A DNA stretch of 64,000 nt from Nipponacmea schrenckii (lineage: Eukaryota > Mollusca > Gastropoda > Lottiidae). Shown here piece after piece: positions 46,435 to 57,165 of the stretch. The notes under the pieces were generated by a model. It was not told the DNA's origin. It saw nothing but the letters and a program-made list of their open reading frames with translations, and did no database searches. Position numbers and translations under genes: made by a program. Positions within the stretch are counted from its first letter, which is position 1, and each line of letters starts with the position of its first letter. The stretch spans positions 26,246,338-26,310,337 of the forward strand of contig CM060199.1 in the NCBI GenBank assembly GCA_030562195.1, read 5' to 3'.

Positions 46435-47516
46435 TCAAACCCGTCAGCTACTACCCGTCAACAAATTAGACATAATGATAAATAATTAAAAGATAGAAAA
46501 TGTCTCTAATTTCAAATTGCTAGGAGTTGTAGGTAATAGTTTAGATATTGTCCAATCTCAGCTTCAAGAAGATACTGATTCTATTATGAACTGGTGTACA
46601 TCTAATTTGATGAAAGTAAATATTTCGAAAACAAAATGTATGTTAATAACAACTTATCAAAACCGTCAGCTACTACCCGTCAACAAATTAGACATAATGA
46701 TAAATAATGAAAAGATAGAAAATGTCTCTAATTTCAAATTGCTAGGAGTTGTTGTAAATCAAGATATGAACTGGAAATTCCATATCAAACATATTTCTAA
46801 AATTTTAAATAAAAAAATTATTTCGACTTCGTAAAATTCAAAAATTTCTTCCTGAAAATCTTCGAGCCTTGTATTTCAAAGGACATATTCAACCTTATTT
46901 AGATTATTGTTCACCAATTTGGGATAGTTCTAGTGTGAAATCAAAAACATTAAAACGTCAAGAAAACGCTCATAAATTAATACTGAATACTAATAACTAT
47001 ATCTCTAACAATTATAAAAATCAGCTTAGATCCATGAATATTATTGACTATACTATAGGCCATAAGTTTAATTCTGTTGTATTTATATTTAAGATACGTA
47101 ATAATTTATGTCCGAGATACCTTTCTAATATGTTTTTATCCTACAAAACATCTTATTCGTCTATTAATAAAAAGTTAACGTTTACTAAACCTAGAATAGA
47201 CCTTTATAAACACAGTTTAAATATAAAGGTGTAAAATTGTGGAATAATCTATCAGTTAAAATAAGAGAAGCCAAATCACTCCATTCTTTTAAGAAATTGT
47301 CTAAACTCCATTTTTATGGAGATTTAAAATGAGCATAATACAGCACAATATTATACAATTCTCCCACTCCATTTCTACAGTAATTATATGCTGATTATAA
47401 ACTGTACATATGTTTTTTATCGCCTTGTATATGTGTTATTTGTATTTTAACGGGCTCGATGTTAGAAAGGCTTAGTCCTAATTGATAACCCAATAAAGAA
47501 ATTATTATTATTATTT
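46435..47516 (+). mobile_element. CR1-A3, 5'-truncated insertion inside LINE-D2
   Basis: Begins with about 85 bp equal to 3157-3240 of A1, then jumps back to the equivalent of 3022 and reads on to the 3' end with an ATT tail, so a stretch of about 215 bp is partly repeated in tandem. RT thumb and C-terminus: KLLGVVVNQDMNWKFHI, then PYLDYCSPIWDSS and SINKKLTFTKPRIDLYKH. The run GAAAACGC here has four A, which keeps the frame that A1 and A2 lose. A different indel (AATAAAAAAATT) at 46810 and a lost A near 47222 break it. Confidence 0.8.
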
Positions 47517-47700
47517 CTTTCTCATTGAACGGTTCATTTATTCCAAAATTATCATTTTCTGATATTTCACATAAGTCACGATCATCAGTATTGCTAGTAG
47601 TGCTGTTTATTTGATTTAGTTTTTTTTTTAAATGTTCATATAAAGTGTTCATAGAAAGATTCTATGTGAACATCAGAATTTTTCCCATACTTTTGCTTTT
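47517..47700 (-). pseudogene. LINE-D2, upstream ORF2 piece
   Basis: Minus-strand reading with FYEHFKK-like codons, NTDDRDLCEISENDNFGIN and EPFNEKEI, the finger segment that in LINEs directly precedes the KTNKAYGSD region found at 46390-46420. The element was contiguous before CR1-A3 inserted. Confidence 0.65.
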
Positions 47701-48840
47701 GTGTAAGCATCTTTCATTACTTTTTAGGATCAGATATTGTCATGTTTTTCAATTCACTGTTGAAGTTTCGGTTGTAACTTGTTGTGACTTCAGAATCATC
47801 CCAACGAAGACCCAATAATAAGAGACGTATTAATTAACAAATTTACTAAGCCGGCAACAACACATAAACATATACAATTTAACAAAAGTAAACATAAAAA
47901 TAGACATAAACTATACAAAACCACCCCCAAATTTCAGTTCATATAAATCTTCTCTTCTGCCATCTTACAGTTACTCCACCATAATAACATTATAGTTCGC
48001 TCACAAGATTAACGAGATTTAATAACCATCATAAGTATAATCACCTCACAATATCAGTTGCTGGCACATCCGTTTACACATTTACAGATATTAACACACA
48101 GCATAGGTTATATATATAACATCATAACCATACATAAAGATTACATATTACACCATAGCCAAATATAACAAAAGTTGGTCGTCTGTAGTCATGTCACCAG
48201 TATGTTAGATAGACAAAGAAATGTCACCCAGACAACATTTCCCACACCATTAGATGAATACTAACTTTTAAGCGTCACCCAGACATTAGTACCATTTTAA
48301 AAGTTACCATAGAACTTCAACATATCAGCTATTAACTATCGACCATTTTCATGTCACCAGACTAGTCGAAGCCTACATTACAAAGTAGAGCTGTGGAAAC
48401 TAATGGATTTCTATCAAAGACATCTACGACTACTTTATTACGACGAGACCAACGACACAACTCTGATTACATCATAATGAGCCCCCCAACTGAATATTCG
48501 CGAACCTTTTATATCCTGCGATATCAATGCACGTGCTAAGCATGCCATGTAACTAATAAACATCCACGTCAATGCATTCAAGATCAACCAGAACCTACAA
48601 GTATGCATATAAATATACACTATGATAACCTAGTCTACACAAACATCACAAACAAACTTTAAAGATACATTATCTCTTATTAAGAGAGGGTACACCCAAA
48701 AGTATAATTTTAACACGACTTTGTGACATTGTTAAATGCGATTTTCAGGTGTTTCTTGTAGTCAAGGCTGGTCTTTTTCAGTTTAATACGGTTATTCTCA
48801 TTTGGGTATGCTTTAAAGATATTTTTAACAGCGAAGAATG
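47701..48840. other. Non-coding stretch, no gene recognised
   Basis: About 1.1 kb, AT-rich. It contains several GTCACC(C)AG phrases (48195-48365) without regular spacing. No open frame of note and no known element. Confidence 0.5.
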
Positions 48841-48895
48841 TAGTACTTCTAGATGTTGAAATGACTTCACGTTGTGTTTTAATATATTTATTAAG

Positions 48896-49031
48896 TATAG
48901 ACCTTGTTAAAGGTGGTGAGAGAGAGATATCGGAGATTGGTGGCGGCGAATCCTCCTCTGTTCTGGCTCCCGGTCCAGGCTTGAAAGGCTTTCTTATACC
49001 ACGACCTGGACCCTGGATGCACAACATGCAG
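48896..49031 (+). other. Exon-like repeated unit 'IDLVKGG', copy 3
   Basis: Closest to copy 1. It is preceded by TTTATTAAG and ends ACATGCAGTGAGTAG, so that a splice donor (GTGAGT) follows at once, unlike in copy 1. The upstream GTACTTCTAGATGTT...CACGTTGTGTTTTA is also repeated. Confidence 0.4.
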
Positions 49032-49084
49032 TGAGTAGTATAAGTTAGGCTGTTCTGAGGCGGTTTTTACTATAGACAGTCTAT

Positions 49085-49505
49085 AGCGGCATTCATCTTT
49101 GATCTTTCACGCATTAACATAAAATTAGCATATTAGGGATAGAAATCACATAAAATGAACGATGGAACCCATAAAATTGGTGTTTATTTCTCCTAAATCC
49201 GTATTGAGGTAATTAAAGTGTAGAAATCACATTAAAATATTAATCATGATAATAAAGGTGTATAAATCTCGTTAAACACAGAAGTGTACTGTTTTTCGAC
49301 TAATTGAACAACACTACTATGTTCTTATTTTCTATGGAGGGGGAGGTAGGATTTGTCCATGCTCAAGACCAGCTTTAAGGATGTTTACTCATCCCCCGAC
49401 AGTAATATTTTAGATTTGCAAAATGGTTCAAGTTAGGCCAAAATAGAATTGTTGGTGGTGATATACCTGTGGGAAAGGGAAAAATAAAATTAATAAATTA
49501 CTTAA
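49085..49505 (-). repeat. Left flank of transposon: inverse copy of 18160-18615 with CR1-B 3' tip
   Basis: Bases 49446-49505 equal, on the opposite strand, the last 45-60 bases of CR1-B3 (GGTATATCACC to TTAA). Bases 49085-49445 equal the sequence beyond that element. This is the missing outer part of the left inverted-repeat arm. Confidence 0.85.
49502..49505. other. TTAA target-site duplication, left
   Basis: TTAA directly before the transposon end AGATGATATGTCAAG; the same four bases follow the other end at 57186-57189. Confidence 0.85.
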
Positions 49506-49525
49506 AGATGATATGTCAAGTAAAT
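49506..49525 (+). repeat. Left terminal inverted repeat
   Basis: AGATGATATGTCAAGTAAAT; pairs with 57166-57185. Confidence 0.8.
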
Positions 49526-49639
49526 AGAAAAAGTTCCAATTTGGAATTTCTGGCTATGAATGATAACCAATGTGACTTATAATAAATATTCCATAATTTT
49601 ATTTTGATAAAAACATTCATTTTTGATGGAATAATGACT

Positions 49640-49727
49640 ATTTTCCGAAGTTGACTTCAAAATTCCCCTAATATTGAGTGGCCCGGATGTGTTACGTCAT
49701 TCCTAGAACCCGCTTCTAGAAACAAAC
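49640..49727 (+). promoter_or_regulatory. Probable promoter of the P2X7-like gene, shared motif with the other end
   Basis: Contains TTACGTCATTCCTAGAAC (49691-49708). The promoter region of the transposase reads GACGTCCAGCCTAGAAC at the matching distance before its ATG (about 57004-56988, minus strand). The ACGTCA core resembles CREB/ATF sites. Inference only. Confidence 0.35.
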
Positions 49728-50583
49728 ATGGCTACCAGTTCTGATTCTGAGTGCAGTTCTCCGTCTTATTTCTCCACTAATGATGATGTTGACGAGTTAC
49801 AAGTGCTAGAGGACGATAATGAAGAGGAAGTGGAACATTTAGAATATGTTGGGCCGTATATGCATGAGCCAGATGCAGATGACTGCGAAGAACTTGTGCC
49901 CGAAATCGAGGACCGACAGTGGTGGAGGCTCGATGGAGGGAGATTGAATGAGTGGTAAGCATTATTTTTACCAAGATTTACAACTTTGGAATCTTCCTTA
50001 AATGGTCATATGTTCAAATAAGGTGTCAATAGATAGGCCTGGCTGTACAGACAGGATAGCCATAATAAAATTACAACTAAAAGCCAGTGTAGGTAGGCCC
50101 ACATGTATTGTGACATTGTGTGCAGAGACCAGTAGGGGCCTACTAGTAGACTGTGTGTATGGTTTTATGTGGTTGGTTTATTTGACATATAAATTAAAAG
50201 TACTGTACTATGAAACTTATAAATTTCTCTTCTCGTTATGTAGGTGCTCGTGTGGCAATTGCCAGCCAATGGCTTCCGCAGCAGAATGTGTGTGCTGCAA
50301 AGAGTTGGACAAGACTGCTGATAAAATAGCCGAGGGTGAAGAGTTTCATGCGATAAAGCTAAAGTGTATTTGTGATCATCCAGGCATCAACAGTGTGTGC
50401 TTGGATCCTTATGTGCTTCAAGTGGCATGGCTGAACTACAAACAGCAGTATGGGGGCAAGGCTTTCGAAGGGCCTCAAGACGTGAAATACAGACATATTG
50501 GATATCGCCAACTGGTACGATGGTGCTGGGATTATCTTGGTAGGGAAAACAGAGTGGTTTTGCCCGCATGTGCAGTGTCATGA
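49728..50583 (+). CDS. P2X7 C-terminal ('ballast')-like domain protein, two exons, early TGA
   Basis: Exon 1 is 49728-49954 (donor GTAAGC) and exon 2 is 50244-50583 (acceptor TTATGTAG). The 76-residue acidic start (SSDSECSS, DDNEEEVEHLEYVG, DRQWWRL) leads into WCSCGNCQPMASAAECVCC, then CICDHPGINSVCLDPYVLQ, RHIGYRQLVRWCW and NRVVLPAC. These Cys clusters and the RW-W/LG-RVV order are those of the intracellular zinc- and nucleotide-binding domain of vertebrate P2X7 receptors. The domain also occurs alone in many invertebrate proteins. There is no channel part. A TGA (50581-50583) interrupts conserved sequence: the frame goes on with IRAHFPPPGNEEDYNFKGF to TAA at 50674-50676. Role in the transposon is unknown; accessory or regulatory is a guess. 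Confidence 0.8.
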
Positions 50584-50739
50584 ATACGTGCACATTTCCC
50601 TCCTCCTGGAAATGAAGAGGATTATAATTTCAAGGGATTCAGACAAATAGTGCGTAGACTACCTCACTTAAGATAAACTTTATGCTTTCTCAATTCATCA
50701 GTATAAACATCCAAAGCTGTACGATGTTATTTATTGAAT

Positions 50740-51450
50740 TAAGCGTATTTTGAATGATTTAATACAGATGCAAGATACAAGATTGCCAAAATTATGTTAT
50801 CAAATGCTTTATAATCTAGATGTAAATGGTCGTACAAAGTGGTGTACATATGTACGTAATATTTTATTTAAGTATGGTTTTGGTCATGTATGGATAAACC
50901 AGGGCGTTGCTGATGTTAATATATTTATGAACTGTGTTTTAAACAGCATGTAAGAGTGGCATGATTTTTATCACTAACTCATCAAAATGTAGATTCTTTA
51001 GTAAATGAAAATCTAATTATATACTGTGAAACATTTAAACAGCACCCTTTCGCACAGACGTTTTGCATTGTCAAATTTCAAAAGTTCAAGACATAATCTC
51101 GAAATAGAACAAGGTCTTTAAAATAAAATCCCAATGAATGAATGAATATATATATATATATGTAAAGTATGCAAAACAAAACAAATTAATCACGAGGTTC
51201 ATTTTATAATAGACTGTCCAATTTTAAGAGATCTGAGGCAAAGTTGCCTTCCACCATGGCTCATAAAACCTCTGTAACCTAAACCTAAACCTAAAGTAAT
51301 TTAATTCTATTATTTGATTCAAATGACCTTTATGTAATTTGTAACCTATCGATGTATATAACTAATGAATAGAAGTAAGAAATAAAATTGTAATTTTTAT
51401 CAATATGATTTTAAAAACTTTCCAATTTATTAAACAGCAATGAACTATTT
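50740..51450 (+). pseudogene. LINE fragment inside the transposon
   Basis: C-terminal LINE ORF2 codons in several frames: RLPKLCYQMLYNLDVNGRTK, KYGFGHVWINQGV, a FKSSRHNLEIEQG-like stretch, then CKVCKTKQINHEVHFIIDCP (zinc knuckle, 51160-51220). An AACCTA short repeat and AT-rich 3' UTR follow to about 51450. It is an insertion between the two transposon genes. Confidence 0.65.
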
Positions 51451-51582
51451 TATATTTGTATTTTATATGGTAAATTCACTTGATATTGTTCGTATTAGAA
51501 GTGTAGGTCTGTGCCTTATAGTTGTAATTAAAGACGTTTTGATTGTTTTAAAATTTATATCAATAAATAGTTGTAAATATTG

Positions 51583-54500
51583 TCAGTTCTTTTTGAACCG
51601 GGAGCAGTGTGTCCCTATAGCCTCACTTTTGTCAGGCCTTTCAAATTGTGATGCCAAGCTGTCTGGTTCCTTCATCGAGAACTCGTTCCAGTCTTTGCGC
51701 TTCAGCTTGGCAATCCTTATCACTTCTGAAAAACATTCCTCTGCATATCCTAAAAATTGAAGTGAGAATTTATTATGATAGTTGCATTCAACGGTATACT
51801 TGTCACATAAGAGATTATCAAAATGAAATGACTGGAGTTTTACATCCTACTCCTCTGCACCTTATGAGCAACACCATGCAGTGTGCAATGAGGGAATTTG
51901 CCAAAACAGCGGCATTACTCTGGTCTGTTTAGATTTCCAACTGTCGAGGGATCTTTAAAGTGCAAAGTCTGTAGCACTCTGGGCTGCGACTTGCATCACT
52001 GACCAGGGGAAACGGCTGAAAAAAAACCCTGAAGGTTCATCTCGACCTTTGTCGGTATTTAACCTGGGACCCTAAATAACATAAATATTTAGAACTTACC
52101 ATACGTGGCTTCAACCAGGACTTTCCTCAAAGAATAGCCACCATTCTTATATTTAGGAAAGGCAATGCTGTAACAATTTTCTCCTTCTTTGGTCACTGCC
52201 TGGGGACGTCCAGCATTCTCATTATAATGCATGGCAGCAAGGATAATCCTGATAAATGATGTAGAAATTGATTAGTATAATTGATAACCCCTGCAATCAT
52301 TAATTAAATTAATCCGACAGCCCATTAATCCCACAAGGCACAACCTGAAGTTGGACACGAGTAACTCTTGTTTTACAACCGTATTTCTAACAGCTAATAA
52401 AATGGCATCAGTGCTCTTGATAACAAAATTATTTTCCTGATTGAAGACTTCTCCCCAAAAAACTATATTTGTTACAGTACCTGCTGCACATGCCTTGGTG
52501 TGACAACTTGTACATTTTTGGTGCAAAGTGATTTACCACACTATGGTAAGACTCCACCCCACTTGTTTGGCCCAGTGATGACATCTTTGATACATCATTG
52601 ACAAACATTGTCTTTGTAAGAAGATCAACGACGACAACATTCACCTCAGTTCCTGTGAAAAAAAGAATATAGTACATGTATGTAAATAGTGATGAATGTC
52701 ACTAGTCAGGATATTCAAAATCTATACATTGTGTACACTCCAACTTGAAGTGTGAAAATAAGACTCACCTGGTTTCAGCCATTTCTTGTTCTTGACAATG
52801 GGAGGATGGTTGCAATTGTCCTGTACATTTTGTATGTGCTCTGTACATGCAAGCCATTTTGTCTTGATTTCTTCACCATTCTTTGAAGAAAGGGCACACC
52901 AATACAGATGACATTTTATGCTCTGCACCCAGTCTTTTAAAATTACCATATTCTTTTTCTTTGCGAGTGCGTCTAGCTTTTTGGTCAAACCTGAAAAAAA
53001 AAGTTTGTCAAAAAAAGAATTCTGAGATTATTGCTAAACATAACATGTCCCCTAACAGCCTCAACTGTAAGTCCTTTAATTAGGCAAAAATTGTCCAATT
53101 TTGTCTATATCCGAACTTGATCAAAGCAAATCCATATACCAAATTCCAGGTCAATATCTGAAAGGACAACTGAGAAATGTCCGAAAAAATAAGTTGATGG
53201 ACGGACAAGACAGGTTGCCAGAACAAGCCTATATCCCAACTTGATCTGTATAACATCAAAGCAAACCCATATACCCAATTCAAAGTCAATATATCCAAGG
53301 ACCACTGACAAAATTCCAGAAAATTAAGTTGAGGGACAGGGAGACTAAGGGGGCATAGGAATAATATAATTTATTTACCCTTCACTATGTGCCAGCAGTC
53401 GAAGAAATGAGGAACTTTCCAATTCTCCCTTATCCATTTAGAAATTTGCCGATGCCGATCCGTTACAACTGCCTTTATATTGAATCCTTTGACCTCTTCT
53501 ATACATCTTTTAAGGCCCTCTAACTCCATTCCGTAACTCCCATTTGTCTCATTACTCTGCAAAATTAGGATGTAAAATAGAACAAGCATGACCACAAATT
53601 AAAGTCCCATAACTCTGATAAAAAATTAAGAATTTCGTCTAAATTAGAACTTTTTCTTTATAACTTCAAAACAAAAACATATTCCAAATTGCAGGTCAAT
53701 GACAACAGAGAAAAGTCTCAAAACTAAGTGGATGGACTGACAAACAGACAGATGGATAGATGGACAGGGTCCCTATTCGAACTTGATTTGAATTACATCA
53801 AAACAGACCTATATACCAAGACATGACAGCTTAATCGTTATGTTATGAAACCTCACCTGAACTAATTGAACTGTAAGGATTTTATTTACATTCAGCTCCA
53901 TCAAGCAGTAACTCCCAAACTTAGCACTGTGACCCATAGAGTCACAGTGGGCATCTCCTCCGAGCACCAATTCTTCATCCTTCAAAGAGTTCAGTTGGTT
54001 GTCCTGCTTTCTTTTCCATGTAGCTTGGACAGCTTGGTGCAAGTATTGTCTTTGGTGACGGAAATATGATCTCAATTGCTGACACTGGATATTGAGAAAG
54101 CTGAAACCATGAATGATAGTAATGTAGTTTGAATTTTATTGTATTCTCAATTCTAATGGGTTTCTAATCTGCTGAACTGATTGAAACGATAATTTTAACC
54201 ATGCATTCTCCCTTAGATTGACAAAATACCCTAATCCTAGACAGTATTCGTCCATTCTGTCATTCCATGAATCTTGTCAATTTATCAATCTTTTCAATCT
54301 GTTCAGCAGAATAGAAACTCCCATTCTAGAAAATTGAAAATACTCTGTAGCATTGCTGTTATAGAATGACAATAGGTATGATCATATGTCAGTAGAAAGT
54401 AAGACATTCCACACACTTGTATTATGATCGCAACTTGGCTGAGTATGTACAAGGTTAGTCGTAACTATCCCTCACTTCATGCACAATCAGTATTTTATTA

Positions 54501-56934
54501 CCAGTCTCTTGTGAAATGTATACAGTAGGTTGCACTTGTATGATAGTTCATTTGGGATGTTTCATAACAATTAACGATTAAACAGTACCCTATAACATGA
54601 GGATGTTTCGCCTCAATCTTTGATTTTCATTTCATAACACATGCTACATACCTCAATACCCTGAAGACCTTACTAGGCAAGCTACCAGTAAACAGGATGG
54701 CTGAGCTCAGCAACAAGTTCATCACTGGCATATTCTTTATTAATGGTTGGTTGCGCCATTCCCCCTTCTGTCCACATTTCTGACAGGCCGTTTTAACTTG
54801 GAGCAGAGTGCCTTTTACATATTTGGTGCAGGTATTTTGCCCCCCACACTTCGAACAGAGGGACAATAACACAAACAAAGCTGATTCAAATACGATGTAT
54901 TTTGGTTGTTTATGGTAATCGTCATCCTGGCAATCCCTAAAATAAAGATTTAAGAATGCAAATTCTCAATTATGACAAGACCTGTAATTAATAATTATCA
55001 ACTATTTTTTTTTTTAATTCAATTCAATAAAAGTTAAACTTAAAAAGCACTCACTTCATTTCTTGAAACCTGATGTTTTCTTCAGGCTCCGCATCGTCTG
55101 AACTTGGACTATAGTCGGCATCTCTCGGATCTTCTTCTGGAATAGACTCGTCATCTTCAGATATGTCAGAGTAGTCTGATTCTTCTTCCTCATCATCAAT
55201 TGCTTCTGTCAGAGGCTTTGCAGTTTTTCTCCTTTTCGGTTCACACGGCGCTGGTAGTTCGACCTCTATTTGCACTGGATGGCAATGGATCGGCGTCTTG
55301 ATTGTCCAGGGGTTGGAGGTTTCCACTGCAAGGTTTGAGTCTCTATGAATAGAAAAATATAAATACCGTTACACAATCACAATAATATTGCAAATTCTCG
55401 ACTCGCCTGACTGCTGCCACGCGTTCAACTTGTATTCGTGTGTCGCATGATACTATTAATAACTCAGTGACCCAGATTCCATCCGAATTTTTTAATAACA
55501 ATCCAGCTTTATTCAATTGTTCATTCACATTTTTATCAGAATTTTAACGCCTTTATCATAATCTAAGTTACTTATTAATAGGATTTGTCAAAATAAGTAC
55601 CAGCGATAAACATGTGCTTAATTTCTATTAGCGTGTTTCTTCTATTTTCCGAATCATGATCCAAGACATTTGATGCAATGACCTTGATCTTAAATAAGGT
55701 CATGTGCGGTGATTAATCATAAAATTTAGTTCAGATTTCTTTTTGTCTTCGTGTGACACTATGCAATCAAAAAAGCTGTTATCTAAAATTACTAATTATA
55801 TAGTTGGATTCAGTATATCAAACCATTTCAACACAAAACTGGCCTAATATAGATAGGAATGAGAAACAAAACATTCGGTTACGATGATAATATGCTACTT
55901 GACCAACGGTTGTTAACCCCTCGTGATTATCACAAGCAGTAAAATCAACTATTCTATCGTACAGATTAACTCGGATTAGGTTGTGCCCAACCTAGTCATG
56001 TATACTTACTTTTGTTCTCTTTGGGAGGTGGCTCTTCTATCGGCTCGTCACTAGGCCTAGACTGATTGACATCTTCTTGCTTGTCAAGATTCATAGGCAC
56101 ATCATCAGTGTCTGTGGCGGTGTTGACAACTTGAAGATCTTCTGGTGGGTGAGGTTGACATCCGTCTACTGAACCCCTGTTAAGAGTCTTTGCCGTTCAC
56201 GTTTGGCGTATGCAGAACGTGGTCTTTTTGGTGTGTCTAACAAATGCGATCCAGGTTGTTGTCGGTCTTGTGCTGTATGTTCCTTTGGTGCAGTTAGATG
56301 GATAGTTGGCACTGCATCAGACTTCGGCATTAGCCTAAAAGAGGAAAATGGCAGTGGTAGTAGTAAATAGAACAGTCTCGTAAATGACGAGTGCTGTTAC
56401 TTGTAGTAGTGTTGGCCCTTAGTTTGGCGAGGTCTTGAAGTAAGTTGTACATTTGAAAGAACTAAACTCATTCTAGGTTAGTGAGGAGTAGGCCTTAGGC
56501 CGCTAGGCATGGGCCCCACAAACTCAGTGACTGACATGATGAGTAGGCACAGGCACTGTCTCGGTCTTAGATTATAATATCGTGGTCAGCGACAATAATA
56601 GTGTTTTACAATGTCTGAAGATTAGATTAGACCTGCCTGGTTCATTCATGCTTCCAGGAATTTCCAGTCTAAGGTCAGGAAGTAGGATATCCTAAATAGG
56701 CGTACGAATCTTACCTCTTTGCAAATCCCAGTTCATATGCGGTTATATGTTGTCAAAACATTCCTTCTCAAAATGTTGTAGACACAGAACGCTCGATGCC
56801 GATGGCTGACAAGAATCGGCACGCTTCTGTCTCACAAATACGGCGCATTTTCGAGCTCGTTTATGATCCTTTGGCCACTCAAATAATTATCTGTCCTGGT
56901 GACAACAATGCATAGCCACACATCGCCGTGGCAT
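51583..56934 (-). pseudogene. THAP plus DDE-type transposase gene (Kolobok-like), ten exons
   Basis: Coding exons (minus): 56934-56715, 56334-56010, 55325-55055, 54936-54652, 54100-53857, 53556-53379, 52990-52769, 52652-52481, 52248-52100, 51749-51583; every intron is GT-AG and phases fit. Exon 1: THAP C2CH finger. Exon 2: ends the THAP domain with DAVPTIH. Exon 3: acidic, low complexity. Exon 4: zinc ribbon (CSKCGG..., CQKCGQ) and NLLLSSAILFTGSLPSK. Exon 5: GGDAHCDSMGHSAKFGSY with the first catalytic Asp. Exon 6: VTDRHRQI with the second Asp, then FFDCWHIVKG. Exons 7-9: KKWLKPG, GVESYHSVV (probable Glu), AAMHYNENAGRPQA. Lesions are only in exons 1-2: TAA at codon 16 (56889-56887), two extra bases near 56745-56748, Trp to Cys in the THAP domain, and one base short in the C run 56174-56177. 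After correcting the two indels the length is 743 codons. Confidence 0.85.
53090..53345 (-). repeat. Intronic tandem repeat of about 115-120 bp
   Basis: In the intron between exons 6 and 7, two units share TTGATC, CATCAAAGCAAA(C/T)CCATATACC, AAGTTGA(T/G)GGAC. Further related units lie at 53640-53830 in the next intron. This is a dispersed family common in introns; no coding role. Confidence 0.6.
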
Positions 56935-57165
56935 GATGAATAAGATTACGCACTATGGGAAATTATCATGGCGGCCTGTCGGGTCGTTCTAGGCTGGACG
57001 TCATTATACGAAAATTACCGATGATTACCGAAGATTTTCATCTTCGTTACTAGGGTGTTGCTATGGGCTTAAAAGTAGGGTTACGGTGGATATTTTAAAA
57101 AAACATTTTTGGAATATGTTTTTATTCATATACTAAATATGTACAATGAAAAATATCAAAAAATA
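56935..57165 (-). promoter_or_regulatory. Probable promoter region of the transposase gene
   Basis: About 230 bp between the THAP start codon and the terminal repeat. It holds TGACGTCCAGCC, CCTAGAACGACCCG and a small hairpin GAAGAT-TTTC-ATCTTC (57029-57044). The same stretch at 10016-10249 is well kept. Confidence 0.4.

Larger units (their letters stand above)
32229..47390 (+). repeat. Segmental duplication, unit 2
   Basis: Parallels 18700-30960, beginning at AGTGTCACAAGAATTC. It is longer than unit 1 because it keeps the whole LTR element, a Penelope-like remnant and another tandem-repeat element. It is shorter in CR1-B, where the endonuclease is missing. Identity is high in many stretches; for instance a 98-codon reading is unchanged. 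Confidence 0.85.

Noticed and set aside
47395..47515. Extension of the LINE-D2 frame to the left through ATT repeats
   Set aside because: Those codons come from the microsatellite tail of the inserted CR1-A3, not from LINE-D2.
49777..49974. Minus-strand 65-codon frame opposite the first P2X7-like exon
   Set aside because: Antisense shadow of an acidic coding exon with a proper donor on the plus strand.
53080..53311. Two overlapping minus-strand frames in a transposase intron
   Set aside because: They repeat the same phrase because of the intronic tandem repeat and lack splice continuity with the gene.
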